Assembly (NCBI RefSeq): GCF_023256195.1
Contig: NZ_JAGDWX010000023.1
Span: forward strand, 839-64,838
Reading direction: 5' to 3'
Source: Acidithiobacillus sp.
GTDB lineage: Bacteria; Pseudomonadota; Gammaproteobacteria; Acidithiobacillales; Acidithiobacillaceae
DNA length: 64,000 nucleotides
Position numbers and translations under genes: made by a program. This document shows, one piece after another, positions 28,934 through 40,765 of the stretch (position 1 is the stretch's first letter; each line of letters starts with the position of its first letter). Below the pieces are notes generated by a model, which saw nothing but the letters and a program-made list of their open reading frames with translations, did not search any database and was not told the DNA's origin.

Positions 28934-29776
28934 ATGAGTACGGAACTGTGGTATAGCGAACGTTACGAGGCGCACGGAGCCGCCCTGAGTCTGAAGGTCA
29001 CCGGCGTCCTCCACCGCGAGAAGAGCCCCTATCAGGAAATCGAGATCTTCGAGACAGAGCATTTCGGAACCCTGATGACCTTGGATGGCTTGGTGATGCT
29101 CACCGATCGCGACAATTTTCTCTATCACGAGATGATGAGCCATCCCGCCCTTTTCAGTCACCCCAAACCGGCGCGTGTGCTGATCATCGGTGGTGGCGAC
29201 TGCGGTACCTTGCGCGAGGTTCTGCGCCATCCGGAGGTGGAGCGGGTCGATCAGGTGGAACTGGACGAGCGGGTGACGCGCGTGGCCGAGCGCTTCTTTC
29301 CAGAGCTCTGCGCCAAGAACGACGACCCGCGGGCACATTTCTACTTTCAGGATGGCATCGAGTGGGTGCAGCGGGTACCGTCGCAGAGTTACGAGGTCAT
29401 CATCATCGACTCCACGGACCCCGTCGGGCCTGCCGCTGGCCTGTTCTCGCCGGAGTTTTACGCTGCCTGCCTGCAGGCTCTCTCGGAGCCCGGTATCCTC
29501 GTGGCCCAGACGGAGTCGCCCCTGCTCCATGCCGATCTCATCCGGCAGTGCCAGGAACGCATGGGAGCCGTGGGCTTCGATGCCGTCAACAGCCTGTATT
29601 TCCCCCAATTCTGCTATCCCTCGGGCTGGTGGAGCGCCACCTTGGGACGCCGGGGGCTCGAGCTCGACAGTTTTCGTCGCAAGGACGCCGAGGCCATGAC
29701 GGGGCTTCGCTACTACCACGCCGATCTCCACGGCGCCGCCCAAGTTCCTCCCGCCTTCCTGCTGCCGACGAGCTAG
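28934..29776 (+). CDS. speE: Spermidine synthase
   Basis: MSTELWYSERYEAHGAALSLKV; VLIIGGGDCGTLREVLRHPEVERVDQVELDERV; YEVIIIDSTDPVGPA. Confidence 0.95.
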   Translation: MSTELWYSERYEAHGAALSLKVTGVLHREKSPYQEIEIFETEHFGTLMTLDGLVMLTDRDNFLYHEMMSHPALFSHPKPARVLIIGGGDCGTLREVLRHPEVERVDQVELDERVTRVAERFFPELCAKNDDPRAHFYFQDGIEWVQRVPSQSYEVIIIDSTDPVGPAAGLFSPEFYAACLQALSEPGILVAQTESPLLHADLIRQCQERMGAVGFDAVNSLYFPQFCYPSGWWSATLGRRGLELDSFRRKDAEAMTGLRYYHADLHGAAQVPPAFLLPTS

Positions 29777-29830
29777 CGGCCACTGGCAGTCCCTTACCGT
29801 GCCGCTACCAAACGTCTGACATCTCGCCAC

Positions 29831-29860
29831 ACAGCGCCCAGCCATCGGCTGGGCCGCTGT
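29831..29860 (+). terminator. Stem-loop downstream of speE
   Basis: ACAGC-GCCCAGCC-atc-GGCTGGGC-c-GCTGT, 13 bp stem with one bulge; no strong T tract. Confidence 0.5.
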
Positions 29861-30099
29861 CATAATACTGTCACAATGCTCTGCTAAACTCCGTTCAGTC
29901 GGACGAGTTGTCCGCACACATCCACCCGAGTGGAGGGGAGCGTATTCATGTCCAGTGACGAACTCGCATGGGCTGTCGGCACCGGATGCCTCGTAGCCTC
30001 CGGTAAGTTTCGTGGTGTTCGCCAGACCACGCCGGCCGTATCGGCCCGACCTCTGTCGCCGCGCTCCTCCGCCCTCGATACCACGCCCAGGAGCACACC

Positions 30100-31332
30100 A
30101 TGCGTAAATTGCTGCTTAGCGGTCTGACCGCTCTTTTTCTGAGTCTTGGAGCCATTACGGCTCAAGCCCAGGAGCCAGGTGCCGATCTGCCCTTCCTGAC
30201 CCGTTACCCCGGCATGCAGATGGAGGAGTACGGACACTCTGCCTACGACGAAGTGAATATCCCCGTGCGCAAAATCCCCTCGGACGCGCGTTGGCGCGAT
30301 GCCGTGGAGCATCTGGAAGGGGAGGTGACCTACATCGAGTACAGCAATCCCAAGGGGCGCTCTTCCCTGGAAATACTCAGTAACTTCCGCCAGGCTCTGC
30401 AGAATGCCGGCTTCAAGACCCGCTGGGAGTGCTCCGCCGCCGCTGGTAATTGTATCGGCAGTGGTCTGCCAAAGGTCGAAGTGTGGCGGGGGACGACCAT
30501 CAATGATCGTGGAACGCGCAATACTAGAACTTATGAGGTCTACGAGTGGCTGGACACCGCCAGGGCGCTTACCGCTGAGCACGTCGCGCCCAACGGGGTA
30601 CGCACCATCGTGTTTCTCAACGTCACGGACGGCTCCACCCGCCTTTACGCCGTGCAGACAAAGCCCATGCAGACGGGTCTGGTGACCACCAATCTCACCC
30701 CAGTGGACAGCGCCGGCATGACCGCGGCTCTCCAGGGACCGGGCAAGTTCCAGATGCATCTGCCCTTCGACTACAACAAGGCGAGTCTGCGTCCCGACGC
30801 CCGCAAGACGGTGACCGAGCTGGCCCAGACCATGCGTCAGAATCCGCAGCTGTTCATCGGCCTGGATGGACACACGGATAATGTCGGTGGGGCCGATTTC
30901 AATCAGAAGCTCTCGGAAGCCCGTGCCAATGCCGTCAAGGCGGAGCTGGTGGCGCAGGGCATCGAAGCACGGCGCATCGCTACCCGCGGTCTGGGCGCTA
31001 CCCAGCCTATCGCGGATAACGCTACAGAGAAAGGTCGTGCCGAGAACCGCCGCGTGGAGGTGGTCAACCTGACCCCGGGCTTCGTGCCTGCGGCCAGCGC
31101 GGCGCCTGCGAGCGCGACGCCGGCGGCTCCCGGGGGCCTCAGCCTGACCCCCGCTGCAGCGCCGGCCAACACTGTGCCCCAGATGCAGGCGCCCAGCCAG
31201 CAGCAGCGCGCCGGGAACGTACCGAATCCAGCGGCGGACGTTGCTGGCCAGGCGGGTTATGCCGCCAAGGACCAACTGGAGTATGAGATCCGCTCCGGGG
31301 TCCGCAGCCTGGTGCACGGCCTTTTCCGATAA
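30100..31332 (+). CDS. OmpA-family outer membrane protein (C-terminal peptidoglycan-binding domain)
   Basis: Signal peptide MRKLLLSGLTALFLSLGAITAQAQE; C-terminal FIGLDGHTDNVGGADFNQKLSEARANAVKAELVAQGI...GRAENRRVEV. Confidence 0.88.
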   Translation: MRKLLLSGLTALFLSLGAITAQAQEPGADLPFLTRYPGMQMEEYGHSAYDEVNIPVRKIPSDARWRDAVEHLEGEVTYIEYSNPKGRSSLEILSNFRQALQNAGFKTRWECSAAAGNCIGSGLPKVEVWRGTTINDRGTRNTRTYEVYEWLDTARALTAEHVAPNGVRTIVFLNVTDGSTRLYAVQTKPMQTGLVTTNLTPVDSAGMTAALQGPGKFQMHLPFDYNKASLRPDARKTVTELAQTMRQNPQLFIGLDGHTDNVGGADFNQKLSEARANAVKAELVAQGIEARRIATRGLGATQPIADNATEKGRAENRRVEVVNLTPGFVPAASAAPASATPAAPGGLSLTPAAAPANTVPQMQAPSQQQRAGNVPNPAADVAGQAGYAAKDQLEYEIRSGVRSLVHGLFR

Positions 31333-31337
31333 AAAGT

Positions 31338-31379
31338 GGGGCGGTGGAGCGCTCCGTGGCTGGGCCTATCCACCGCCCC
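31338..31379. terminator. Perfect 11-bp inverted repeat after the OmpA-family gene
   Basis: GGGGCGGTGGA (31338-31348) / TCCACCGCCCC (31369-31379), 20 nt loop. Confidence 0.5.
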
Positions 31380-31431
31380 ATATCGGCTGATTTCTTTCGA
31401 GTCTGCTCTTGGTATCAAGGAGGTCCCCACG

Positions 31432-31542
31432 GTGCGGGGAGAGAAAGCGTCGAAAATGGCAGCCGTCGCTGTTTTCTTGCTTGGCTTGGGATTGCTTTCC
31501 TCTGGGGTCGTTGCCGATATGTCGGAGGCTACTCCGGGGTGA
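31432..31542 (+). CDS. Small protein with hydrophobic N-terminal segment (36 aa)
   Basis: GTG start 7 nt after a perfect AAGGAGGT (31417-31424); VRGEKASKMAAVAVFLLGLGLLSSGVVADMSEATPG*. Confidence 0.45.
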   Translation: MRGEKASKMAAVAVFLLGLGLLSSGVVADMSEATPG

Positions 31543-31747
31543 GTTTTGAAACCCTGGGTGGCGTCTTGGCGCCACTAGGTCCAGATTTTGGGAGTCGAAA
31601 GTGCTTCCCTAGTTGCTCTGGTGACAATATCCTTCGCGGGAGCGATCTGGTCGCCCAGATCGGGTGGTGGCAGAGCGCTCGGGGAGGTTCTTAGGTTCGC
31701 GACGAGTGGCGCCGAGATCGACGCTGTGCCATCGATCGCCGTGGCGA

Positions 31748-34319
<2,572 letters not shown>

Positions 34320-34330
34320 GCTGTTTCTCC

Positions 34331-34642
34331 TTAGCCTTCGATACCGGTGATGCGCACTTCGGTGAAGTACTGGCGATGCCCCTGCTGCTTACGGTAGTGC
34401 TTGCGCCGGCGCATCTTGAAGATGTGGACCTTGGCGGCACGTCCCTGCGTGAGGACCGTAGCCTTGACCAGTGCACCGCTGAGGGTAGGGGTGCCGACCC
34501 GAGCATCGCTGCCCTCGCCCAGCATCAGCACGCGGTCGAGGGTGAGTTCGCTGCCGGGTTCCGCCTCGATTTTTTCGAGCCGCAGTTTGTCGCCCACCGC
34601 GACACGATACTGCTTGCCACCGTTTTCAATCACCGCGTACAT
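34331..34642 (-). CDS. rplU: 50S ribosomal protein L21
   Basis: [44 protein letters not shown]...[26 protein letters not shown]; true start at internal Met. Confidence 0.98.
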   Translation of the reverse strand: MYAVIENGGKQYRVAVGDKLRLEKIEAEPGSELTLDRVLMLGEGSDARVGTPTLSGALVKATVLTQGRAAKVHIFKMRRRKHYRKQQGHRQYFTEVRITGIEG

Positions 34643-34688
34643 CAGAACCTCCAGCAAAGAGAACTCGGGTATTCCGGAAAAGGCGCGT

Positions 34689-34717
34689 AGGATAAAAGGA
34701 AAAGCCCAAAAGGTCAA
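34689..34717 (-). promoter_or_regulatory. Sigma70-like promoter for rplU-rpmA(-obgE)
   Basis: On the minus strand TTGACC (34717-34712), 17 nt spacer, TATCCT (34694-34689). Confidence 0.65.
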
Positions 34718-34818
34718 GGAGCTGCCCGGTTGCCCACACATTTTTGTCCTGAATGGATCCAGACCAAGTCAGGGCTATGGTCGCTCCGCCAAGCCTTCCC
34801 GATTCGGTGGGATGTGCC

Positions 34819-34861
34819 CCTCACCCCCCACAGAAACGCCTGCATCGAGCGGGGGGTGAGG
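34819..34861 (-). terminator. 11-bp stem downstream of the DoxD-like gene
   Basis: CCTCACCCCCC (34819-34829) / GGGGGGTGAGG (34851-34861), 21 nt loop. Confidence 0.45.
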
Positions 34862-34864
34862 TTC

Positions 34865-35854
34865 TCAGCCAGGTACGCTGGCATCCGTCGCCGTCATCGT
34901 CCGCTCGTTGCGAGTGACCCGCGACCGGTTCGGACCCAGATAAACCCAGGCAGCGAGGAAAAGAAAGACGATGGCGTAGATGTTGGTGGTTCCCAGCACG
35001 TCGCCCTTATTGGCCGTCGCCCCCGGAAGGTAGGGACCACCCCAGCCCTCGGCCGTGGTCCACAGGCCGATACTGTAAGCAAGACCCAAGGGAATGATCC
35101 AGCGCAGGCCGCGTCCGAAGATCAGGGCAAGGGCGATGAGGCTCTCGGCAAGGGCGGCAAAAAGGCCGAAGACCATCGGTCCTACCAGCTGGATGAGGGT
35201 GATGAAGAAGGCGATATAGGCAACGATCCAGGCGGGCTCGCCCGGCTCTGCCTGCTGGAGGTAGGTGACGGCATGCGTCAGGAAATAGGGCTGCCATTTC
35301 CAGAAGGCATCGAAGGCCCAGAGCAGACCGAAAAGTATCCGCGCCGCGTGCATGTGAGTGATCGCGATGGCCTGGGGCCGCGCGCGGGCTAGGCTGAGAC
35401 CCTCCCAGCTGCGCGTCCAGAGAACGGTGAGAAAGCCCAGGGCATAGACGATGGCGGTCCCGGGGTCGGTGGCGCCGGCGGTGTAGGGTCCCCCCAGGCC
35501 ACCCACGGTGCTCCACAGCCAGAGATTGTAGAGGACGCCTACCCAGGCGAAAAAGGGTAGTCCCAGGCCGCTGATCAGGGACGCTGCGAGGAAGGCGTCG
35601 AGAGCCACGGTGATCCCGGCTACCCGATGGGCGCCGATGGCTGCGACCCAGTGTGCCGTCCAATGACCGTAGGCTGCGAGCCAGCTGGGTTGTCCCGCGG
35701 CCCAATCTGCCGACAGGCTGCCCAGAAAGTGGGCAGTGTATGCGGGATTCATCTGCAGATACGTATTGATGAGCCAGACGATACCAAAAAGTATGCGGAT
35801 CGCCCCGAAGGCGCGACGCAATTCCGTAGAGGGCATGTATGCGGAGTTGGACAT
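34865..35854 (-). CDS. DoxD/DoxX-like membrane protein with internal duplication
   Basis: Two similar halves, each containing RILFG(I/L)(V/L)W ... GLWTTAEGWGGPYLPGAT / WLWSTVGGLGGPYTAGAT ... (A)IV(Y/F)(A/L)LGFL. Confidence 0.75.
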   Translation of the reverse strand: MSNSAYMPSTELRRAFGAIRILFGIVWLINTYLQMNPAYTAHFLGSLSADWAAGQPSWLAAYGHWTAHWVAAIGAHRVAGITVALDAFLAASLISGLGLPFFAWVGVLYNLWLWSTVGGLGGPYTAGATDPGTAIVYALGFLTVLWTRSWEGLSLARARPQAIAITHMHAARILFGLLWAFDAFWKWQPYFLTHAVTYLQQAEPGEPAWIVAYIAFFITLIQLVGPMVFGLFAALAESLIALALIFGRGLRWIIPLGLAYSIGLWTTAEGWGGPYLPGATANKGDVLGTTNIYAIVFLFLAAWVYLGPNRSRVTRNERTMTATDASVPG

Positions 35855-35992
35855 GGGATTCCTTGTTCTCGGATTATCAAGGACAAGATGCTAACACGTG
35901 CCGCCACACGCGTCACTCAATATCCGAAAAAATATATAAAAGACATATAGATATCCAAATAGTGCGAGTTCCCGCCGGACTTCTGTCCGCGG

Positions 35993-36913
35993 TCATTCCG
36001 AGGATACCAGGGCGGGGATCGCTTCGCGGATATGCTGCAGCAGGGTTTCGCTCGCACGATCCAGTGGATCGCGATAGAGAACCGCCAGCCGATGGGGAAT
36101 CCTCGGACTCAGTTCCCGCGTGATGAGGCCAGGCGAGGGTTCGCTGCTCTGGGTAGCGCTGACGAAGGCAAGGCCCAGTCCGGCCCGCACGCCGTCGCGG
36201 ATGGCGGCGAGCCCATTGAGCTCGAAGCGGATCTCGGGAAACAGGCCGAGCTCACGAAAGGCCTGCAGCACCGCCTCACGGATACCCGAGCCCGACTCCC
36301 GCCAGATCAGGGTGCTCTCTTGCAGGTCTTGCAATTGGATGGGGCCTGGCGTCGCGGCGAGGGAGTGTTGGGCGGGCAGCAGCAGGACGATGCGGGTGCT
36401 GAGTAGGCATTCCTGTACCCAGCGCGCTTCCCGCGGCTCGGGGAGATCGTCTTCGACGAAGACCAGATCCGCTTCGTCCCGGTGCAGGCGTGCCTGACGA
36501 CTGTTGCTGGTGGTCAAACGCAGATGGATGCCGGGGTGGGCGTTGCGGAAACGCGCCAGAGCTCCCGGGAGCAGGAGCTCGGCATTGCTGTTGCTGGCGA
36601 GAATGCGGACAGAGCCGCGCAGCAGCCCTTCCGTGGACTGGCACAGATGCTCTGCCTCTTCCAGGGCGAGTTCGATCTTTTCGCCCATCTTGGCCAGGCG
36701 CAGGCCCAAAGGTGTCGGAACGATGCCGTGGCGGGCACGCCGGTAGAGGGGCTCCCCGGCCCGCTCCTGGAGTTGTTTGAGGCGGTGTGAGATGGCCGGT
36801 TGGGTGAGAAAGAGCCCCTCTGCCGCAACGTGCAGGTTGCCGGCGCGTGCTACCTGGGTCCAGAGGAGGAGGAGGGCAGGGTCGATGCGATAACGGGTCA
36901 TGCGGTGGCTCAA
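35993..36913 (-). CDS. LysR-family transcriptional regulator
   Basis: LLLLWTQVARAGNLHVAAEGLFLTQPAISHRLKQLQERAGEPLYRRARHGIVPTPLG N-terminal HTH. Confidence 0.93.
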   Translation of the reverse strand: MSHRMTRYRIDPALLLLWTQVARAGNLHVAAEGLFLTQPAISHRLKQLQERAGEPLYRRARHGIVPTPLGLRLAKMGEKIELALEEAEHLCQSTEGLLRGSVRILASNSNAELLLPGALARFRNAHPGIHLRLTTSNSRQARLHRDEADLVFVEDDLPEPREARWVQECLLSTRIVLLLPAQHSLAATPGPIQLQDLQESTLIWRESGSGIREAVLQAFRELGLFPEIRFELNGLAAIRDGVRAGLGLAFVSATQSSEPSPGLITRELSPRIPHRLAVLYRDPLDRASETLLQHIREAIPALVSSE

Positions 36914-37016
36914 GAAATAAGATGAACGAATTTCATGAATCCATATTCGTCATTGGTCCGCGGGAATGCAAGGGCCTATGCTTTGCAGAGTCATTCGACG
37001 AGGGAGTATTGCAGCT

Positions 37017-38210
37017 ATGAGACCGCTTTCCGCTGCCCCAGGTCGCGATCCCCGCGAGATCGTCCGTCACTTCACGCCCAATTGGTTTGCAGCCAACATG
37101 GGCACGGGCATCCTCGCGCTGATGCTGGCCGCTTTTCCCTACGGTCATTGGGGGCAACTGGAGATCGCTCGTGGGCTGTGGATCGTCAACGTTTTTTTCT
37201 TCGCCCTGTTCAGTGCCCTGTTCGTGGGCCGGGCGCTGTTCTACCGCCACAGTTTCGTGCGGCTCTTCGACCATCCGGTGCAGTCCCTCTTCATCGGTGC
37301 CATCCCTATGGGATTTGCGACCATCATCAATGGTCTACTGGATTTCTGGACGGTCACGCCGCAGACGCTTGCCATTGCCGAGACCCTCTGGTGGATCGAT
37401 GTGATCATGGCCCTGATCTCGGCACTGCTCATCCCCTTTTTCATGTTCACGGCCCACGAGCACAGCATCGAAAGGATGACGGCGGCCTGGTTGCTGCCTA
37501 TCGTTCCGCCGGAGGTGAGCGCGGCCAGCGGCGGTCTCCTGGCTCAGCATCTGGCCCCGGTAGTGGCCCGTCCCGTCGTTTATGTGAGCTATGTGCTGTG
37601 GAGCATCTCCGTGCTCCTGGCCCTGGCGGTGCTGGCCATACTGCTGTTGCGCCTGACCCTGCACAAGCTTCCCCATCGCGACATGGCGGTGTCGGCCTGG
37701 TTGCCCCTTGGCCCTTTGGGAACCGGCGCCTTTGCCATGCTGACCCTGGGCAAGGCCGATGTCCTTGCCTTTGCGCAGACGCCCCTGGCGGCCATGGCCG
37801 GTTTCGGCGAGCTGGCCGGCATTCTGGTCGCCCTGGTACTTTGGGGCTTTGGTCTGTGGTGGATGGCCATGGCGACGGCCTTTACCCTGCGTTATCTGCG
37901 GGAAGGTCTGCCCTTCAACATGGGCTGGTGGGGCTTCACCTTTCCTTTGGGGGTATTCGATGCTGCCACCTATGGCCTGGCAGAAGTGACCGGGTTTGCC
38001 CCCTTGACCCTGCTCGGCGCGATCTTCACGGTCCTGTTGGCCGGTTTTTGGGCGATCGTTACCCAACGCAGCTTTGTGGGTATGTGGACTGGGGCCCTGT
38101 TCCGTGCTCCTTGTCTCTCGCAGGAGACGGGTTTGCCTTCGCCAGCCTGTGTCGAGGACGCTGCGCCAACCAGCCAGCGCCCGGACCTCATGGCCAGCCT
38201 GCGGCGCTGA
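37017..38210 (+). CDS. TDT/SLAC1-family transporter (tellurite resistance/dicarboxylate/sulfite type)
   Basis: VRHFTPNWFAANMGTGILALMLAAFPYG; 10-TM-like pattern; NMGWWGFTFPLGVFDAATYGLA. Start could be the earlier ATG at 36966. Confidence 0.85.
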   Translation: MRPLSAAPGRDPREIVRHFTPNWFAANMGTGILALMLAAFPYGHWGQLEIARGLWIVNVFFFALFSALFVGRALFYRHSFVRLFDHPVQSLFIGAIPMGFATIINGLLDFWTVTPQTLAIAETLWWIDVIMALISALLIPFFMFTAHEHSIERMTAAWLLPIVPPEVSAASGGLLAQHLAPVVARPVVYVSYVLWSISVLLALAVLAILLLRLTLHKLPHRDMAVSAWLPLGPLGTGAFAMLTLGKADVLAFAQTPLAAMAGFGELAGILVALVLWGFGLWWMAMATAFTLRYLREGLPFNMGWWGFTFPLGVFDAATYGLAEVTGFAPLTLLGAIFTVLLAGFWAIVTQRSFVGMWTGALFRAPCLSQETGLPSPACVEDAAPTSQRPDLMASLRR

Positions 38211-38263
38211 GCGACGGCGGCGTCGACGGAGAAGACCTGGGGCGGGGCCGTTAAGTCCAAGCT

Positions 38264-39571
38264 CTAGAGGAAATCCCAGCTGCCCTCGTTGGCTTGTCCC
38301 GGCAGGTTCAGGAAGTGCAGTCCTTTACCGTTGATGGCAATTTCCGCCAGGACCTTGCGTCCGCCATGGTGGGTGTTGAAAAGCAGCAGGCGCCCGTCGG
38401 GGGCAAAACTCGGACGTTCGCAGTTGGCACCGTCGTAGAGCACCCGCAGATCACGGCCTTGACGATCCATGACGGCCAGACTCAGCACGCCGCCATCGGC
38501 GTGAATGAAGCTGATCCAGCGCCCGTTGGGGGAGATGGCCGGAGATACGTTATATCCCCCGGCGAAGCTCAGCCGTTGTACCTGCCCGCCGCCACGGTCC
38601 ATCTGGAATATCTGGGCGCTGCCGTCGCGGTTGGAGACGAAGAGGATGTGCCGTCCGCTGGGCGTCCACACAGGACTGGTATTGACGGTCCCCTCGCGGG
38701 TCAGCACCCGTTCTCGCCCATTGGCCAGGTCGAGGCGAACGATTTCCGTACGACCATGAGCCCAGACGCGCGCAAAGGCCAGGTAGCGGCCGTTGGGAGA
38801 GTAGGCCGGAGCACTCAGTGCCGCGCCTTGCCCGGGCACTTCGTGCCGTCGGCCAGTGCGCAGGTTCTGGATATAAATGACGGAGTGCTGGTGGCGATAG
38901 CTGACATAGGCCAGGTGCCCGTGCCGGGGTGACCAGGCGGGCGAGATGACGGGAATGCGCCCGCGCAGAACCGTGCGTGGATTCCAGCCATCGCTGGCAG
39001 CCACCTGTAGACGAAACTGCCCGTCCTGCGCATCGACATAGGCGATGTGCCCACGAAAGGGACCAGGATGACCCGTGACGGCGCGGTAGACCAGGTTGGC
39101 GACGTCCTGGCCTATCTGGTGGTAGCTTGCCGCATCGCCATCAAAGCGGCGAGCGGCAATGACCCGGTCGTCCAAAAGGTTCACCACGTACGCCTGCACG
39201 CGGTAGTGCTGTCCGCTGGACCGTACCGAGCCCAGTGCCAAGGTCAGGGCTCCGGTGTGTGCCCAGGGCGCCGCTTGCAGGTCCTGCGGTCGATGCGGGT
39301 CGGCTGGGTAAAGGCCGGGCGGAATCAGGCGGAAATAGCCGCTGTAACGCAGATCCTCACGGACGATCTGGGCAATGGTTGGCTGGCCTGCCGGTGCCGG
39401 TCCAAAGCGTGGGACGGCCACGGGATCGCTGCTACTGACGGCCTTGGCGACCTGCACCAGCAAAGTGGCTTGGGCCGTCGGTGCCAGCAGCAGAGCGCCG
39501 CACAGCAGTACGCTGCGGCGCAGGTGTGGATGCCGCATTGGCTTGCAAGGCGTGGAAGGTTCAGCTGCCAT
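38264..39571 (-). CDS. tolB: Tol-Pal system beta-propeller protein TolB
   Basis: PTIAQIVREDLRYSGYFRLIPP; repeated PAWSP.G..LAYVS / PAYSPNGRYLAFAR / PVWTPSGRHILFVSNRDGSAQIFQMD. Confidence 0.95.
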   Translation of the reverse strand: MAAEPSTPCKPMRHPHLRRSVLLCGALLLAPTAQATLLVQVAKAVSSSDPVAVPRFGPAPAGQPTIAQIVREDLRYSGYFRLIPPGLYPADPHRPQDLQAAPWAHTGALTLALGSVRSSGQHYRVQAYVVNLLDDRVIAARRFDGDAASYHQIGQDVANLVYRAVTGHPGPFRGHIAYVDAQDGQFRLQVAASDGWNPRTVLRGRIPVISPAWSPRHGHLAYVSYRHQHSVIYIQNLRTGRRHEVPGQGAALSAPAYSPNGRYLAFARVWAHGRTEIVRLDLANGRERVLTREGTVNTSPVWTPSGRHILFVSNRDGSAQIFQMDRGGGQVQRLSFAGGYNVSPAISPNGRWISFIHADGGVLSLAVMDRQGRDLRVLYDGANCERPSFAPDGRLLLFNTHHGGRKVLAEIAINGKGLHFLNLPGQANEGSWDFL

Positions 39572-39574
39572 GGT

Positions 39575-40765
39575 TCAGAGCTCCGCGCGTATACGATTCC
39601 AGAGGGTGCCGAGAGTTCCTGCGGGCTGGGCAGGGGCTGCCGCCAGCAGTGCAGTCCGTGCCAATACCCTGCCATTCAGTTCAAAGCGCATGCTGCCGAC
39701 GGGCATACCCACTGTCACCGGCCGTCCCCCCAGCTGGTCGTAGTGCAGCACGCGCTGAATGTGCTGCGCCTGACCGACGAAGGTGCTCACCCACACGGCC
39801 TGGGCCGCCTTCACTGGAAAATGATCGGGATCCAGGGCATCGTCCCGGTAGTTGCCGACGATCTGGCCGGCCTTGAGCAATTCGTGATCGTGGGTGAAGC
39901 GATAGGCATAGTCGAACAAGCGCATGACGTCGTGGACACCCGCAGGCCAACTGGGAGCCCCCATGACGACGGCGATGAGGCGTCGGCCGTGTCGGTCTAT
40001 GGTGGTATCCATGCAGTGACCCGCCGCGTGGGTGTGGCCGGTTTTCAGGCCGTCGACGTGGGGATGGCCGAAGAGAGCCGGATTCCAGCTGCGTTGGGTG
40101 ATGTGGTTGTAGCGGTAATAGTGGATGCGGGAGATCTGCAGCACCTGCGGGTAGCGGGCGATGAGATCGCGGGAGAGCTGAGCGATGTTCATGGCCGACA
40201 GGTGCAGACCCGGGTCGGGAAGGCCATCCACGTCTGTGTAGTGGGCGCCTTTCAAGCCGAGCCGAGCCGCCTCGGCATTCATATCCGCCACGAAGGCGGC
40301 GCGGCTGCCCGCCACCGCCTGCGCCAGGGCGACGGCCGCATCGTTGCCGGAGTCGATGATCAGACCGTGCATGAGCTGGTCCACCGTGACGGGCAGATTG
40401 GGCTGGATGAACATGCTCGAACCGCCGGTGTGCCAGGCGACATCGCTCACTGGGATGCGTTGATGCCAGCGCAGGCGCCCGTCGGCCAGGGCTCCGTAGC
40501 TGAGGTAGGCGGTCATGAGCTTGGTGAGACTGGCGGGTGGCAGCTGCAACTGCGGATCCTTGCTCGCCAGAATCGCGCCCGTGCGGAAGTCCATGAGCAC
40601 GTAGCTCTTGACTCCGGCAAGGGCGGGCGGTGGCGGCACGAGCGCCGGCGTTACCATCGTCCCGGCCAGCGCCTTTGCGGCTACACCGAGAGCGAGGGTG
40701 AGGCCGGCCAGGGCGCGACGCCGGTGGGTGGAGGGGGATCGTCGGTTCATTCCGGGACCCCTCAA
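39575..40765 (-). CDS. D-alanyl-D-alanine carboxypeptidase (PBP5/6 family)
   Basis: SYVLMDFRTGAILASKDPQLQLPPASLTKLMTAYL (SxxK), IDSGNDAAVALA (SxN), GLKTGHTHAAG (KTG). Confidence 0.94.
   Translation of the reverse strand: MRGPGMNRRSPSTHRRRALAGLTLALGVAAKALAGTMVTPALVPPPPALAGVKSYVLMDFRTGAILASKDPQLQLPPASLTKLMTAYLSYGALADGRLRWHQRIPVSDVAWHTGGSSMFIQPNLPVTVDQLMHGLIIDSGNDAAVALAQAVAGSRAAFVADMNAEAARLGLKGAHYTDVDGLPDPGLHLSAMNIAQLSRDLIARYPQVLQISRIHYYRYNHITQRSWNPALFGHPHVDGLKTGHTHAAGHCMDTTIDRHGRRLIAVVMGAPSWPAGVHDVMRLFDYAYRFTHDHELLKAGQIVGNYRDDALDPDHFPVKAAQAVWVSTFVGQAQHIQRVLHYDQLGGRPVTVGMPVGSMRFELNGRVLARTALLAAAPAQPAGTLGTLWNRIRAEL

Noticed and set aside
28577-31317. Long minus-strand ORFs 28577-29917 and 29884-31317
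   Set aside because: Antisense to speD/speE and the OmpA-family gene; no protein-like composition.
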